Translations under genes and position numbers: made by a program
Shown here: piece by piece, positions 7,687 to 16,579 of the stretch
Layout: each line of letters begins with the position of its first letter
How positions within the stretch are numbered: the first letter of the stretch is position 1
Notes under the pieces: model-generated
The model's database searches: none
What the model was told of the DNA's origin: nothing
What the model saw: only the letters and a program-made list of their open reading frames with translations
Assembly (NCBI GenBank): GCA_938028665.1
Contig: CALIMB010000007.1
Span: 1-47,434, forward strand
Direction of reading: 5' to 3'
DNA: 47,434 bases
Source of the DNA: an uncultured Thermomicrobium sp.
GTDB taxonomy: Bacteria; Chloroflexota; Chloroflexia; Thermomicrobiales; Thermomicrobiaceae

Positions 7687-8423
7687 TCAGCCGCCAAGGA
7701 GTTGAGACGAAAGGATCGACAACTCTGGGTGAGCCATGCTGTGGTCCTGACCGACTGCAGCATGGCCACAATTTGGTATGTGTGTCTCCTTGAAGAATGC
7801 CTGTAAGGAATAGCGTGGTCCGCGTCTTCGTCCTGGAAGGCGTTTGCGTGTTTCCTTGAAGAGTGCGTGTGGCTCATGCCGGTCGATGGGAAGCTTGAGC
7901 TGCTGGCTCGCGTGCTTAATGGCGCGGTGGAGCAGTCCGACTCGTCCGGCGGAATACCCTCATGGACTGCGCCAGAGAGACCGAGCAGCGGGTGCTCCGG
8001 TGATCGAGCTGTTGGAGTGGATTCAGGGGTGGCGAGCGAAAGAGCGTTTACAAAGAGAGTGCTCGCGCAGGCAGCAAGCGACAAGAGGCGCCACGCATCG
8101 AGAAGCCGGTCTCGCCGAGGATAGAGCCGCGGACATGGTCGTGGGCAAGAAGGAGCGGAGGCACTGCAACGACCTCTTCTACGACCGTGCAGTGGTTAGC
8201 GACTTCCATTGCGAGCTTGCATCCCTCGTGGAGCTCCGTTGCGAAATTGGCAGAGTAGACGCCAGCGGTGAGGGTGAGAAAGCGCTCTGCAAAGCACCGG
8301 TTGCTGCCATAAGGAACCCAGCTCCCACTACTGCTGGACAACGACGGCGCCGGGCGCAAGAGTTCGCTCCGCAAGTGCTGGGTCACCAGGAATCGCGAGA
8401 CTATCGTTCGGGAATGTTGTCAC
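7687..8423 (-). pseudogene. Debris of a membrane-protein gene, multiple frameshifts
   Basis: No single frame is open, but coding-like pieces follow each other on the minus strand in changing frames. They run: a start-like GTG at 8423 leading to SLAIPGDPALAERTLAPG; VVGAGFLMAATGALQSAF (hydrophobic); TLTAGVYSANFATELHEGC; a segment with LLSLAACASTLFVNALSLAT; LLGLSGAVHEGIPPDESD; and RVGLLHRAIKHASQQ followed by a His-rich tail with HIPNCGHAA and HPELSILSSQLLGG, ending at TGA 7687. The order is consistent with one integral membrane protein with a cytosolic C-terminal tail that has acquired several indels. I cannot name the family. It lies directly upstream of the PCYCGC lipoprotein on the same strand, so the two may once have formed an operon. 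The frame assignments are by eye. Confidence 0.4.
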
Positions 8424-8742
8424 CCTGCTTCTTGATCTCTCCCTTGGCAGATGCACTCACGTAACCTCCCGCTGCGTCAGCATCTGGAAGGTCTCCACTG
8501 GTATCCCCAGTAGTGGAGAGCTCGCGGAAGGTGCAATCTCCGGTGGCAGATGGGTTGAGCAGAGTTATGCGAAGTTTCAGCAGTACATGCAGCCTTTCGA
8601 TCGTCGTGAGGTGCGAGACCTCATACATGGCCCAGAGAGTGGCGACGTTGGAGGTCCTTGTCGCGGTGCTGGGGGCCTGGTGTTCGTGAATGCACGGGAG
8701 CGTGTCACTGTGGCTACGCACCAGACCTGTATCCTCTCCCCC

Positions 8743-8771
8743 TTGCACAAAGAACAGCGCACGCGTATACT
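8743..8771 (+). promoter_or_regulatory. Promoter of tRNA-Lys(CTT)
   Basis: TTGCAC at 8743-8748 and TATACT at 8766-8771 are separated by 17 bp, ending 20 bp before the tRNA. This is a good sigma70-type promoter. Confidence 0.7.
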
Positions 8772-8791
8772 CAACGGCGTAGGCGGGCTAT

Positions 8792-8864
<73 letters not shown>

Positions 8865-8878
8865 CTCGAGACGGCACC

Positions 8879-8911
8879 GAGCGCTCCGGGTGACCTGGAG
8901 CGCTCCTTTTT
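8879..8911 (+). terminator. Rho-independent terminator of tRNA-Lys(CTT)
   Basis: A 9-bp perfect stem GAGCGCTCC/GGAGCGCTC with a 9-nt loop, followed by CTTTTT, begins 15 nt after the tRNA. Confidence 0.9.
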
Positions 8912-9983
8912 GGTGTCCCACTACATATCCTGGAAATGACGCTCGTGCTCCTGCGACAGCTCGCGACATGAACATTCCACTACTCCCTAATCTGTACCCG
9001 AGCCTTACCCTAGCTGTTAATTCGTTCGCCTTTCCTCACGGTCTCCTGCTGCCATTCCAGCCGAACAGGGAATGCAACGTGAGTTGAGCCGTATCTCTGT
9101 ACTCGCGAACTGATCTCACTGCAATGCGCGTAAACGTGTTTGGTGCGGAGATACTTGCACGTCACGGTACGGAGCCCGCCAGGCAGAGTGTACTCGCCCC
9201 AACGTACTCTCTCTGAATATCCAGGTCACTGAGAGCCCACGTGTATCGTCCTGCGACGGAAGCGACGAGACCCGGAGATGAGCTTCCGCGTTCGCTTGAT
9301 GGTCCGCGCAGAGCGTATCAGCTCTGCGAATCGAATACCCGATCAGCGTCTGGAGCCGAAGGGGAGAGGGTTAACGCCAATGAGCCACAACAACCCACGA
9401 ATGAGGCGCGCGACACACTTCTTTCCCCGTGATCTCGTCGCTCATGCGTCTTGTGTATCGCCGGTCGCAGGGATGCCTCTCATTCGGGTATGGTCTCTCA
9501 GAAGCAGATCTGGACAGCGTGAGGTTATTTGGCTCATGTGTGCATCGAAGACCTACTGCAAAGCGTGTGGTTGTTGAGCGAGGAGTCGTCACTGTCATTA
9601 GAGGCGAGGGCTTGGCCTCCTGGTGATTGAGGGTCTTGGGGAGAATTCCGATTGGGAGACCGTAGCGTAGTCAGTGGTTCCAAGCGAGCGTGTAGGAAAC
9701 CTTGGGGGAGACGGCGTGAGTGAGTCAGGAGCTAGCAAGTGACACCGGAGCTCCTGTGGCAAGGCGGGCGGTGACTGGGACAGCAGGCGAGAAGTAGGCT
9801 GGCCATAGGCGATTGACGCAGGCATGCGGTGAGCAATTTGCAGGGTGGATCGAGACTGGGTGATCCCGGTGATAGGAAAAGGAGGGTAGGACGAAAGCGA
9901 TGAAGTAAAGAGGGGAAGCGGGATGACGCCGCGCAAGCGGACCTCTCTCCGAAGCGGAGATGCGCGGCAGGGCGCTCACGCGA
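8912..9983. other. 1.07-kb stretch without a recognisable gene
   Basis: No open frame on either strand here combines a plausible start, codon bias and a protein family. The longest (minus strand 9598-9936 and 9725-10129) are rich in Ser, Pro and Arg, as expected of non-coding GC-rich DNA. No tRNA, strong hairpin or repeat was seen. The last ~100 bp before 9984 contain short GC-rich inverted repeats downstream of the membrane gene read on the minus strand. Confidence 0.5.
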
Positions 9984-10436
9984 TCAGACTGACTTGCTGG
10001 CCGTCGAAGCTTGTCCGGACCGAGTTCGCCACAAGAGCCGTGCGCGATAGGCGAGTGTGGAGATAAGTAGCGCAATGCCGAGCAAGCCGAGGGCGGGCTG
10101 GAGGGGTGCGAACCATTGGAGTGCTCCACTGCTCCCCAGGAGCAGCAAGACCAGCTTGTTGCAGGTTGGGCAGCCCACGGCGAAATAGGTAGCGATTGTG
10201 CCTACAGCGAGGCGTCGTTCCGGAAGCGGGCAAGCAGCTGGCCAGGCATAGGTGGCAGCCAGTGCTGCCGCCAGCAGTACCGTGGTACCGAAGAAAAGGT
10301 AGTCGACCGTATCGGGTGGGATCATTCGTCCAAAGATCGGATTTGGTATGAGGGCGGTGGGGACACCGATGATCAGCACCGTGACAGTGGCACCGAGGAT
10401 CGCGTAGAGCACGAGGCGTATCACATTTGGTTGCAC
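9984..10436 (-). CDS. Small polytopic membrane protein with CPTC motif
   Basis: About 150 residues with four hydrophobic helices: roughly 7-30, 46-66, 80-104 and 112-132. The third contains VGCPTCNKLVLLLLG, so a CxxC pair lies in or at the edge of the membrane. I do not recognise a named family. CxxC in a small membrane protein suggests metal handling or thiol redox, but nothing here proves it. The start is a GTG at 10436 preceded by AAAGGGG at good spacing; the gene is divergent from the MFS exporter, sharing a 97-bp promoter region with it. The C-terminus is basic and probably cytoplasmic. Confidence 0.7.
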   Translation of the reverse strand: MQPNVIRLVLYAILGATVTVLIIGVPTALIPNPIFGRMIPPDTVDYLFFGTTVLLAAALAATYAWPAACPLPERRLAVGTIATYFAVGCPTCNKLVLLLLGSSGALQWFAPLQPALGLLGIALLISTLAYRARLLWRTRSGQASTASKSV

Positions 10437-10533
10437 TGAGTAACCCCTTTCCAGCTCTCAGCCTGGAGTGTACCCCCATAGCCGATGTTCATGCTACGCT
10501 GCTCTCCCGGCTGTAGATGGAGGGAGGAGGTTA

Positions 10534-11859
10534 GTGTTTGTTCACTGGTCGGAGGCGCTGGCTGCCTTGCGCTTCCGCGACTTCCGCCTGCTCTGGGCTG
10601 GTCAGTTCGTCTCCATGCTCGGCACACAGATCCAGACGGTGGCTTTGAGCTGGCTGGTGTACGAGTTGACAAGATCGCCGGCCCAGCTTGGTGGTATCGC
10701 ACTGGCACGGGCCATTCCGACAATTAGTCTCTCACTGTTTGGCGGTATGCTGGCGGATCAAGTGGATCGCCGCCGGCTTCTGCTCGTGACGCAGACGGTC
10801 GCGGCGGCCTTGTTGGCCAGTCTTGCGATCTGCGTCAGTGTAGGATGGACAGCGCTGCCAGTGCTGTATACGTTCGCCTTCACCTCTGCAGCGGCAATGG
10901 CCTTCGATGCACCAGCCCGACAGGCGCTGATTCCGGCGCTGGTTCCACGTGAGCGCCTGGCGAATGCCTTGACACTGAATGTGCTGGCTTGGGACGTGGC
11001 GGCGGTCACCGGACCTGCACTCGGCGGTCTCGTTATCGCACGATTGGGAGTGTCGGCGGCATTCTGGATTGATGCATTGAGTTACCTCGCGCTCGTGTGC
11101 GCTCTCCTGATGATGCGCCGGGATATTCCACTCCCTAAGCCGGGACGGCGTGGTTGGGAAGCGTTCGTTGATGGACTGGCCTTTGTGCGACGACGAGCAG
11201 TTCTCTGGCAACTGATGCTCCTTGACTTCTTCGCTGTTGTTCTTGTAACCTCAACGGGGTTGCTTCCTGTCTTTGCACAGGATGTCCTCGGAGTAGGGCC
11301 GGAGGGGCTCGGGCTCTTGTTTGCCGCTCCGAGCGTAGGTGCGGTTGTTGGAGCGGCCCTTTTCGCGCTTGTCTCGTTGCCGACGTATCCGGGGCGAGTG
11401 GTGGTTTGGGTGGTCGTGGGGTACGGCGCTTCGCTCGCATTCTTTGGGGTGAGCCGCTCCTTCTGGCTCTCGCTCGCGCTACTTGCTCTCTCAGGAGGGC
11501 TTGATGCTGTGAGTATGGCGCTGCGCCATACCGTGAGACAGTTGGCAACGCCAGATGCCTACCGAGGGCGAGTCGGTGCGCTTGCCTCGGTCTTTGCAGC
11601 GGGGGGACCACGCTTGGGTCAGTTCCAAGCTGGTCTTCTTGCTAGTGCTGTGGGACCGGCGGGTGCGATGGTCTTGGGTGGAATTGGGTGTGTGGTGGTC
11701 GCATTGGCGACTCGCTGGTGGGCTCGCGAACTATGGCGATACCGCGGTGAGCAGCTTACGCTCACCACGGTACACCCTGCGGGGACGCACGGTGAACGCG
11801 GGAGCATACCACTAGGACATGAGAAAGGCAGGGTATCCGATTTGGGAAGAAAGTCCTAG
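10534..11859 (+). CDS. MFS transporter, EntS-like exporter family
   Basis: A major facilitator superfamily protein of about 441 residues with 11-12 hydrophobic segments. It opens with the typical LRFRDFRLLWAGQFVSMLG, then the A-motif-like GGMLADQVDRRRLL between helices 2 and 3, FDAPARQALIPALVPRERLANA (conserved in the MFS_3/EntS-like group), and the late cytoplasmic RHTVRQLATPDAYRGRVGA. This group exports siderophores, macrolides and other small molecules; the substrate is unknown. GTG at 10534 is preferred because an AGGGAGGAGG ribosome-binding site ends just before it; an upstream extension to 10468 would be poorly coded. The last ~40 residues are hydrophilic. No defects seen. Confidence 0.85.
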   Translation: MFVHWSEALAALRFRDFRLLWAGQFVSMLGTQIQTVALSWLVYELTRSPAQLGGIALARAIPTISLSLFGGMLADQVDRRRLLLVTQTVAAALLASLAICVSVGWTALPVLYTFAFTSAAAMAFDAPARQALIPALVPRERLANALTLNVLAWDVAAVTGPALGGLVIARLGVSAAFWIDALSYLALVCALLMMRRDIPLPKPGRRGWEAFVDGLAFVRRRAVLWQLMLLDFFAVVLVTSTGLLPVFAQDVLGVGPEGLGLLFAAPSVGAVVGAALFALVSLPTYPGRVVVWVVVGYGASLAFFGVSRSFWLSLALLALSGGLDAVSMALRHTVRQLATPDAYRGRVGALASVFAAGGPRLGQFQAGLLASAVGPAGAMVLGGIGCVVVALATRWWARELWRYRGEQLTLTTVHPAGTHGERGSIPLGHEKGRVSDLGRKS

Positions 11860-11876
11860 AATGGCTCCTAGCCAGT

Positions 11877-14204
11877 ATGATGGGAGTACAAGTGGTGGAG
11901 GTAGATATACATGCCGAGGCATTCAGTGTGGGAAGGTCGAGAGATCTCGATCTGATCATCATTGACCATGATCCAGCACGACGAGCGGTCGTGGCACGTC
12001 TGGCGGAAGACGTGGAGATTAGCCGAGTAGTGCTGGTTGAGGCGTGGCCGGAATCGCTCACTGAGTCTTTCGTCACAAAGCCGACCGTCGTTCTGGTGGA
12101 TGGAGCGCTTCTCCGCTACCAAGCGCTCGATCTCTCGAGGCTGGTACGGTCTGGACTCGTGTTTGTTGCAGTTGTGCACGGTGAGTCAGCGACGACGTTC
12201 GAGTTTTTGGCAGTTGGCTGTGTCAGAGTTCTATGCAGTCCGATCACCGTAACCGATCTGGAACGAATTGCTGCGATAGCTCGGTCGGTGCTGGCGCAAG
12301 AGAGTGATCGGCAGCGACGTCAGCTTGTCAAGCTTCATGCCTTGAGGCAGGTTGGGGCCGACCTTACCTTGCTTGCCGAGCTGACGCCCGAGTGGTTGAT
12401 GCAGGGTCTCCGGGTGCTGCAGCAGCTTCTCGGTGTCCCGGCGCTCGCAGTGTGGCGGATCGACTGGGAGAATAACGCGGTAGTCAAAGAGGGAGCAGTC
12501 GGCCTCACAGCAGCATTTGTTCGTGAGGTCGAGGAGAAGGCGCGCGGGCGAGCGGCGGAGCTGGTGCACCGCGTCCTGGAGTCATCTGTCCGCCCGATTG
12601 CTATGCTGGAACGTGCGGATGACGATCGAGGAGTCACGGTTTCAGAGAGCTGCTGTGAAATCGGGTCGGAGGCCGAGGTAGTGGTGCCGATCCGGCGCGC
12701 CGGACGAGTTGTTGGCATGCTCTCGATCTATCTTCGGCGGGTGGAGGATTGCGACCGTGCCGAGATGCAACTATACGACTCGGCAGCCGAAGCGTTGGCG
12801 ATGGCCTGGACGGTGGCGGAAGCTCGTCGGGAACTCCTCTTGAACCAGCAACTGTATCGTGCGCTGGTCGAGGAGCAGCCGGTTGGGATTGTCCTGTGTG
12901 CGATCGACGGGCAGGTGCGGCTGGCGAACGGTTCGGCGGCCCGGCTCCTTGGCTATGAGTGTCCGGAACGCCTGCTGGGCGTACGACTACCGGAGGCGGT
13001 CCGGACACTTGCTCCGTTGCCTTGGGATGAGTGGTGTCAACGTTCAGCTGGGGTAGCAGCCTCCGGTGTCATGATCCCTGTGCTGTCGCTTGACAAACGG
13101 CTCCGAATTCTTGAGTTTCATACGCGGATCGTCGAACTTCCTGGAGCTGGTGCACGGTGGGAGCCGCAGCTCCAGCTTGTTCTACGGGACGTAACGCTGG
13201 AACGACGTCGCCTCATGGAGCTCGAGCTTCTCCACGATTTGACGCGGATGGTCAGTGAGGATCGTGATCTAGATCCGGCTTTTCAAATAGTGGCTGAGCG
13301 ACTCCAACGAGAGTTTGGTTATGGGCTGGTTGGCTTAGCTCTACTCAGCGGAGACGGGTCGCGCTTTGCGGGACGGGCGGTTCGGGTTGAAGGGGGACTG
13401 ACTTACAACGAATGGCGAGCGGACCGAGGGATAACTGGTCGAGCAGTGCGGGAAAACCGGGCGCAGCTCGTGGTGGATGTGCGGCAGGATCCGGACTACT
13501 TTGATGCCCAGCCTGATCTCCAGATGGAGAGTGAGGTGGTGGCGGTGCTCCGCCGAAACGGCCAGCCGATTGGTGTCCTGAACATTGAGAGCAAACAGGG
13601 ACACCGGCTTGACCAGGAAGATCTTCGGTTGGCGCAAAACGTTGCGGTGCATTTGGAGCTCTTGATGCGCCAAGTGGAACTGACAGAGCAGCTGGAACGC
13701 CAGGCGCTGAGCGACCCACTGACCGGATTACCTAACCGGCGTGCGCTCCTCGATCACGTGAGGCGTATGCTCTCTGATCGCCGGGTGGACAATGTGATTG
13801 TGGTTCTGATCGATTTTGACGGGTTCAAGACACTGAACGACAAGCAGGGGCATCTCTTTGGAGATGCGATGCTGCAGGCGGTGGGGCAACGCCTCGTGCA
13901 GTCGTTGCGCCCGAGCGATCTCATCGCGCGGTATGGGGGCGACGAGTTTGCGGTAGTGCTCACTGGCGCGAATCTCCATGCGGCGGGAGAGATTGCTGAG
14001 TGGCTGCGTGAACGGATCGCAGGTACTCCGTTCCAGATTCACGACCAGCTAGTTCATCTCACGATTTCGCTGGGCATTAGTGCCTATCCCGAGCATGGTG
14101 AAACCGTCGATGCCCTTCTCCACGCAGCAGACCACGCGATGTATGCCGCGAAACGGCGTGGTGGGAATGCGGTTGCGCTGGCCGAGGAGCGTACGCCGCG
14201 CTGA
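11877..14204 (+). CDS. Diguanylate cyclase with receiver-like, GAF, PAS, GAF and GGDEF domains
   Basis: A 775-residue signalling protein. Residues about 25-135 resemble a degenerate receiver domain (LIIIDHDPARR, VVLVDG) without a clear phospho-acceptor Asp. A GAF domain follows (about 150-315), then PAS (325-440, GIVLCAIDGQVRLANGSAA), a second GAF (455-595, GVLNIESKQGH) and a C-terminal GGDEF domain starting SDPLTGLPNRRALLD. The catalytic GGDEF is intact at residues 687-691, and an RPSD product-inhibition site lies five residues before the YGGDEF core (678-681). It should make cyclic-di-GMP, be feedback-inhibited and respond to small molecules through the GAF/PAS domains. No membrane segment is seen. 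ATG at 11877 is used; the ribosome-binding site is weak. No EAL or HD-GYP partner is nearby. Confidence 0.88.
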   Translation: MMGVQVVEVDIHAEAFSVGRSRDLDLIIIDHDPARRAVVARLAEDVEISRVVLVEAWPESLTESFVTKPTVVLVDGALLRYQALDLSRLVRSGLVFVAVVHGESATTFEFLAVGCVRVLCSPITVTDLERIAAIARSVLAQESDRQRRQLVKLHALRQVGADLTLLAELTPEWLMQGLRVLQQLLGVPALAVWRIDWENNAVVKEGAVGLTAAFVREVEEKARGRAAELVHRVLESSVRPIAMLERADDDRGVTVSESCCEIGSEAEVVVPIRRAGRVVGMLSIYLRRVEDCDRAEMQLYDSAAEALAMAWTVAEARRELLLNQQLYRALVEEQPVGIVLCAIDGQVRLANGSAARLLGYECPERLLGVRLPEAVRTLAPLPWDEWCQRSAGVAASGVMIPVLSLDKRLRILEFHTRIVELPGAGARWEPQLQLVLRDVTLERRRLMELELLHDLTRMVSEDRDLDPAFQIVAERLQREFGYGLVGLALLSGDGSRFAGRAVRVEGGLTYNEWRADRGITGRAVRENRAQLVVDVRQDPDYFDAQPDLQMESEVVAVLRRNGQPIGVLNIESKQGHRLDQEDLRLAQNVAVHLELLMRQVELTEQLERQALSDPLTGLPNRRALLDHVRRMLSDRRVDNVIVVLIDFDGFKTLNDKQGHLFGDAMLQAVGQRLVQSLRPSDLIARYGGDEFAVVLTGANLHAAGEIAEWLRERIAGTPFQIHDQLVHLTISLGISAYPEHGETVDALLHAADHAMYAAKRRGGNAVALAEERTPR

Positions 14205-14208
14205 TGTG

Positions 14209-15309
14209 TCACGGGAGTTCAAGCAAGTCGTGGGGCGAGATGGTAAGCCGCTCTGCTCCGTCTTCTGTAATCATGACGACGTCTTCAATGCGGAGTCCCC
14301 AGCAGTTCGGGAAGTAGACGCCTGGCTCGTCAGTCACAACCATCCCAGGTTGCAACACGTCTCGGTTGCCCGGAGCGAGGTACGGTGGTTCGTGAACGCT
14401 GAGTCCCAGTCCGTGACCGAGACGATGGATGAACGCATCGGCGAGACCGTGTTCGGCCAGTACGTCACGGGCTACCCGGTCGATCTCCTCGCAGGGAATA
14501 CCAGGGCGCATTGCCGCGAAAGCAGCCTGTTGTGCCTCGAGCACCGCCTCATACGCGGCGGCGAAATCAGAGTTGCGAAGCGAGCCAGCGACCGGCGTCC
14601 GTGTCAGGTCGGCGTAATAGCCTCGGTAGGGTCCTCCAATGTCGATGACAACAGGGTCACCAGGCTGGACAATGCGATCACTTGTGGAATGGTGTGGCGA
14701 GGCAGCGTTCGGGCCGCTCGCGACGATGCAGAATTCCACATGATCGAGCCCAGCTTCGAGAAGGAATTCGGTCAGACGCCAAGCGATCTGTCGTTCGGTT
14801 CTACCGATGAGTTTCTCGGTGGCGCAGAAGCGTGCCCAGGCGGCATCGACGCGGGCGACAGCCTCACGGAGAAGGGCGAGTTCGGCAGGGCTTTTGACGA
14901 TCCGGAGGGTCTGGAGGAGAGGACTGACACGGACGAAGCGACGATTTGGCAGTCGCTCCTGAAGAGGGAGGAGGAACGCAGCCCAGAACTCATCGTTCAC
15001 GCCAATGGTGTATGCGGAGAGTTGTTCAAGCTGGGTCGCGAGGTGGTGCAGAGGGTCCTCGCCGTCTTTCCAGCGCAGCACCGTGCCGATGTTCGATGCT
15101 GCGAATCGCGGTGCCTCGAGCTCAGGCACTAGGAGGAGCGGCGTCCTGTCAAGAGGGATCACTAGTGCGAGGAGGCGCTCGCTGTGGCTCGCTGGCTGTC
15201 CGGTGAGATACCGGAAGTCCGCGGAGGGGCCGATGAGCGCAGCATCGATACCGTGCTGTGCAAGGAGGGTGCGTGTGCGCGCGAGTCGGTGCTCAAGTTC
15301 GGTGTGCAT
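14209..15309 (-). CDS. M24 family Xaa-Pro peptidase
   Basis: A 366-residue creatinase/aminopeptidase P-type enzyme. The N-terminal creatinase-like domain (about 1-130) has FRYLTG. The C-terminal pita-bread domain shows the five metal ligands in order: the Asp in VVIDIGG, the Asp in YYADLTRT, the His in GHGLGLSVHE, the Glu in TDEPGVYF and the Glu in GLRIEDVV. It should remove an N-terminal residue preceding proline, or cleave Xaa-Pro dipeptides, with two Mn or Co ions in the cytoplasm. Length is normal for PepQ/PepP-like enzymes. It converges tightly with the GGDEF gene (4 bp between stops) and is about 20 bp downstream of the amidohydrolase-like gene on the same strand, suggesting an operon. 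Confidence 0.9.
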   Translation of the reverse strand: MHTELEHRLARTRTLLAQHGIDAALIGPSADFRYLTGQPASHSERLLALVIPLDRTPLLLVPELEAPRFAASNIGTVLRWKDGEDPLHHLATQLEQLSAYTIGVNDEFWAAFLLPLQERLPNRRFVRVSPLLQTLRIVKSPAELALLREAVARVDAAWARFCATEKLIGRTERQIAWRLTEFLLEAGLDHVEFCIVASGPNAASPHHSTSDRIVQPGDPVVIDIGGPYRGYYADLTRTPVAGSLRNSDFAAAYEAVLEAQQAAFAAMRPGIPCEEIDRVARDVLAEHGLADAFIHRLGHGLGLSVHEPPYLAPGNRDVLQPGMVVTDEPGVYFPNCWGLRIEDVVMITEDGAERLTISPHDLLELP

Positions 15310-15330
15310 AGGTGATCTTCCCCACTGTTC

Positions 15331-16476
15331 TTACGATGGAAAACGATAAATGCGCTGGGCATTCCCGTAAAGGAGCAAGGCGGCATCTGTCTCAGCATCG
15401 GCGAGTGTTCCGAGCCCCTCATCGATGAGCGAGCCAAAGGCACGGACAATCGCGGAGCGCCAGATTCGTGCGACGAACCACTGGTGCTCTGGCAAAAACT
15501 GACCGCCCGTCGAGGCGAGCAGCTTGGTCGTGGGGACGCCCGCGAGGAGTTCGCGTAGCATCGCAGGTGCCTCACTGGGACGGCTTAAAAATGCTGGGCC
15601 AGGATCAAGGTACAGGTGAGGGTAGCGGCGAGCAAGAGCGAGGGCATGCGGGTGCAAGCGAATGGCACTCACAAGCACGAGCGGGACGTGCTGATAGCGT
15701 GGCTCATCGAGAACGGCCTGAAAGAGCGAGGGATCGTTAGCATGGGGATCGCGGGCTGATCCCTGAGCAAGGTGAATTTGGAGCGGAACGCTCAGCTCAG
15801 CGGCGACCTCGAGCGCGACCCAGAAGAGAGCGTAGAGGAGTCTCCGGTGTTGGAGCTGCTCGAACGAGCCGGCGTCGATCTCGGCGCGGACTTCGTGGAA
15901 CGAACGGTCAGCGGTAGCGACATCGACCGGCTGGATAGCGAACGACGTCCGTCGCGGGAAGTCACTGACAAAGCCAAGCGCACCGCGGCCGACTGCCTCC
16001 GCGAGGGATTGCGCGAAAAGAGTACGGAATTCGTCCCAGGAGGAGCAGTGCGGAAGGAGCCGCTCGGCAAGTGCCTCGATCAAAACCAGAGATCCGATTG
16101 GGCGTTGGATGATGTCCGCCCACTCCGTGGGAGAGCGGATCATTTCATCTTCGGCGACGATGGCGCAACAAGGACCAAGGCATGCGTCATCAGCGAGGAG
16201 CCGCTCGAGCTCGTCAGGAGAGCGTTGGGCGCGGGCTGTGAGGACAGCCTGTTCGGTCGGATCACACCCGAGGAGTTCGGCGAGCCAGCGGAGGGCGAGG
16301 CGGTAGGGGAGCGTGGACGGAGCGAAGCGCTGCGCATCGGGGAGAGCATCGGGGAGGAAGCAACGGCGGAGGTAATCGGCGGGAATCCGCGAGGTGAGGC
16401 GCTGGGGCGGAGTGCAGGAGTGATCGAAGAGAGGCCGATCCACCAACCGCTCGTGGAGCCAATCGCGTGCAGACAT
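15331..16476 (-). CDS. Amidohydrolase-superfamily-like protein lacking metal ligands
   Basis: A 381-residue protein resembling the amidohydrolase-2/uronate-isomerase-like TIM-barrel group: an N-terminal RPLFDHSCTP segment, PYRLALRWLAELLGC, GALGFVSDF, LQIHLAQGSARDPHANDP, PLVLVSAIRLHPHA, YPHLYLDPGPAF and TKLLASTGGQFLPEHQW. In active relatives the first strand ends in a His-x-His pair and the last strand in an Asp (often S/T-D-G). Here these positions read Ser-Cys-Thr (residues 20-22) and Thr-Gly-Gly. The protein may therefore bind ligand without hydrolysing, or use another metal site. The alignment is by eye. It lies upstream of the M24 peptidase and is divergent from the histidine kinase. Start ATG at 16476. 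Confidence 0.65.
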   Translation of the reverse strand: MSARDWLHERLVDRPLFDHSCTPPQRLTSRIPADYLRRCFLPDALPDAQRFAPSTLPYRLALRWLAELLGCDPTEQAVLTARAQRSPDELERLLADDACLGPCCAIVAEDEMIRSPTEWADIIQRPIGSLVLIEALAERLLPHCSSWDEFRTLFAQSLAEAVGRGALGFVSDFPRRTSFAIQPVDVATADRSFHEVRAEIDAGSFEQLQHRRLLYALFWVALEVAAELSVPLQIHLAQGSARDPHANDPSLFQAVLDEPRYQHVPLVLVSAIRLHPHALALARRYPHLYLDPGPAFLSRPSEAPAMLRELLAGVPTTKLLASTGGQFLPEHQWFVARIWRSAIVRAFGSLIDEGLGTLADAETDAALLLYGNAQRIYRFPS

Positions 16477-16579
16477 CTCCCAGCGTCCTTCCCGCTCTCA
16501 CGTGCTTGGCGACGCAAGCTCAGAGCAAGACAGCATTTCGCTGACCTCATGGTACACTGCGGCGTGCTGGAGGTGGTCA

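Noticed and set aside
14080-15132. Long plus-strand open frame antisense to the M24 peptidase
   Set aside because: The minus strand has all five M24 metal ligands in order; this frame is a shadow caused by codon bias.
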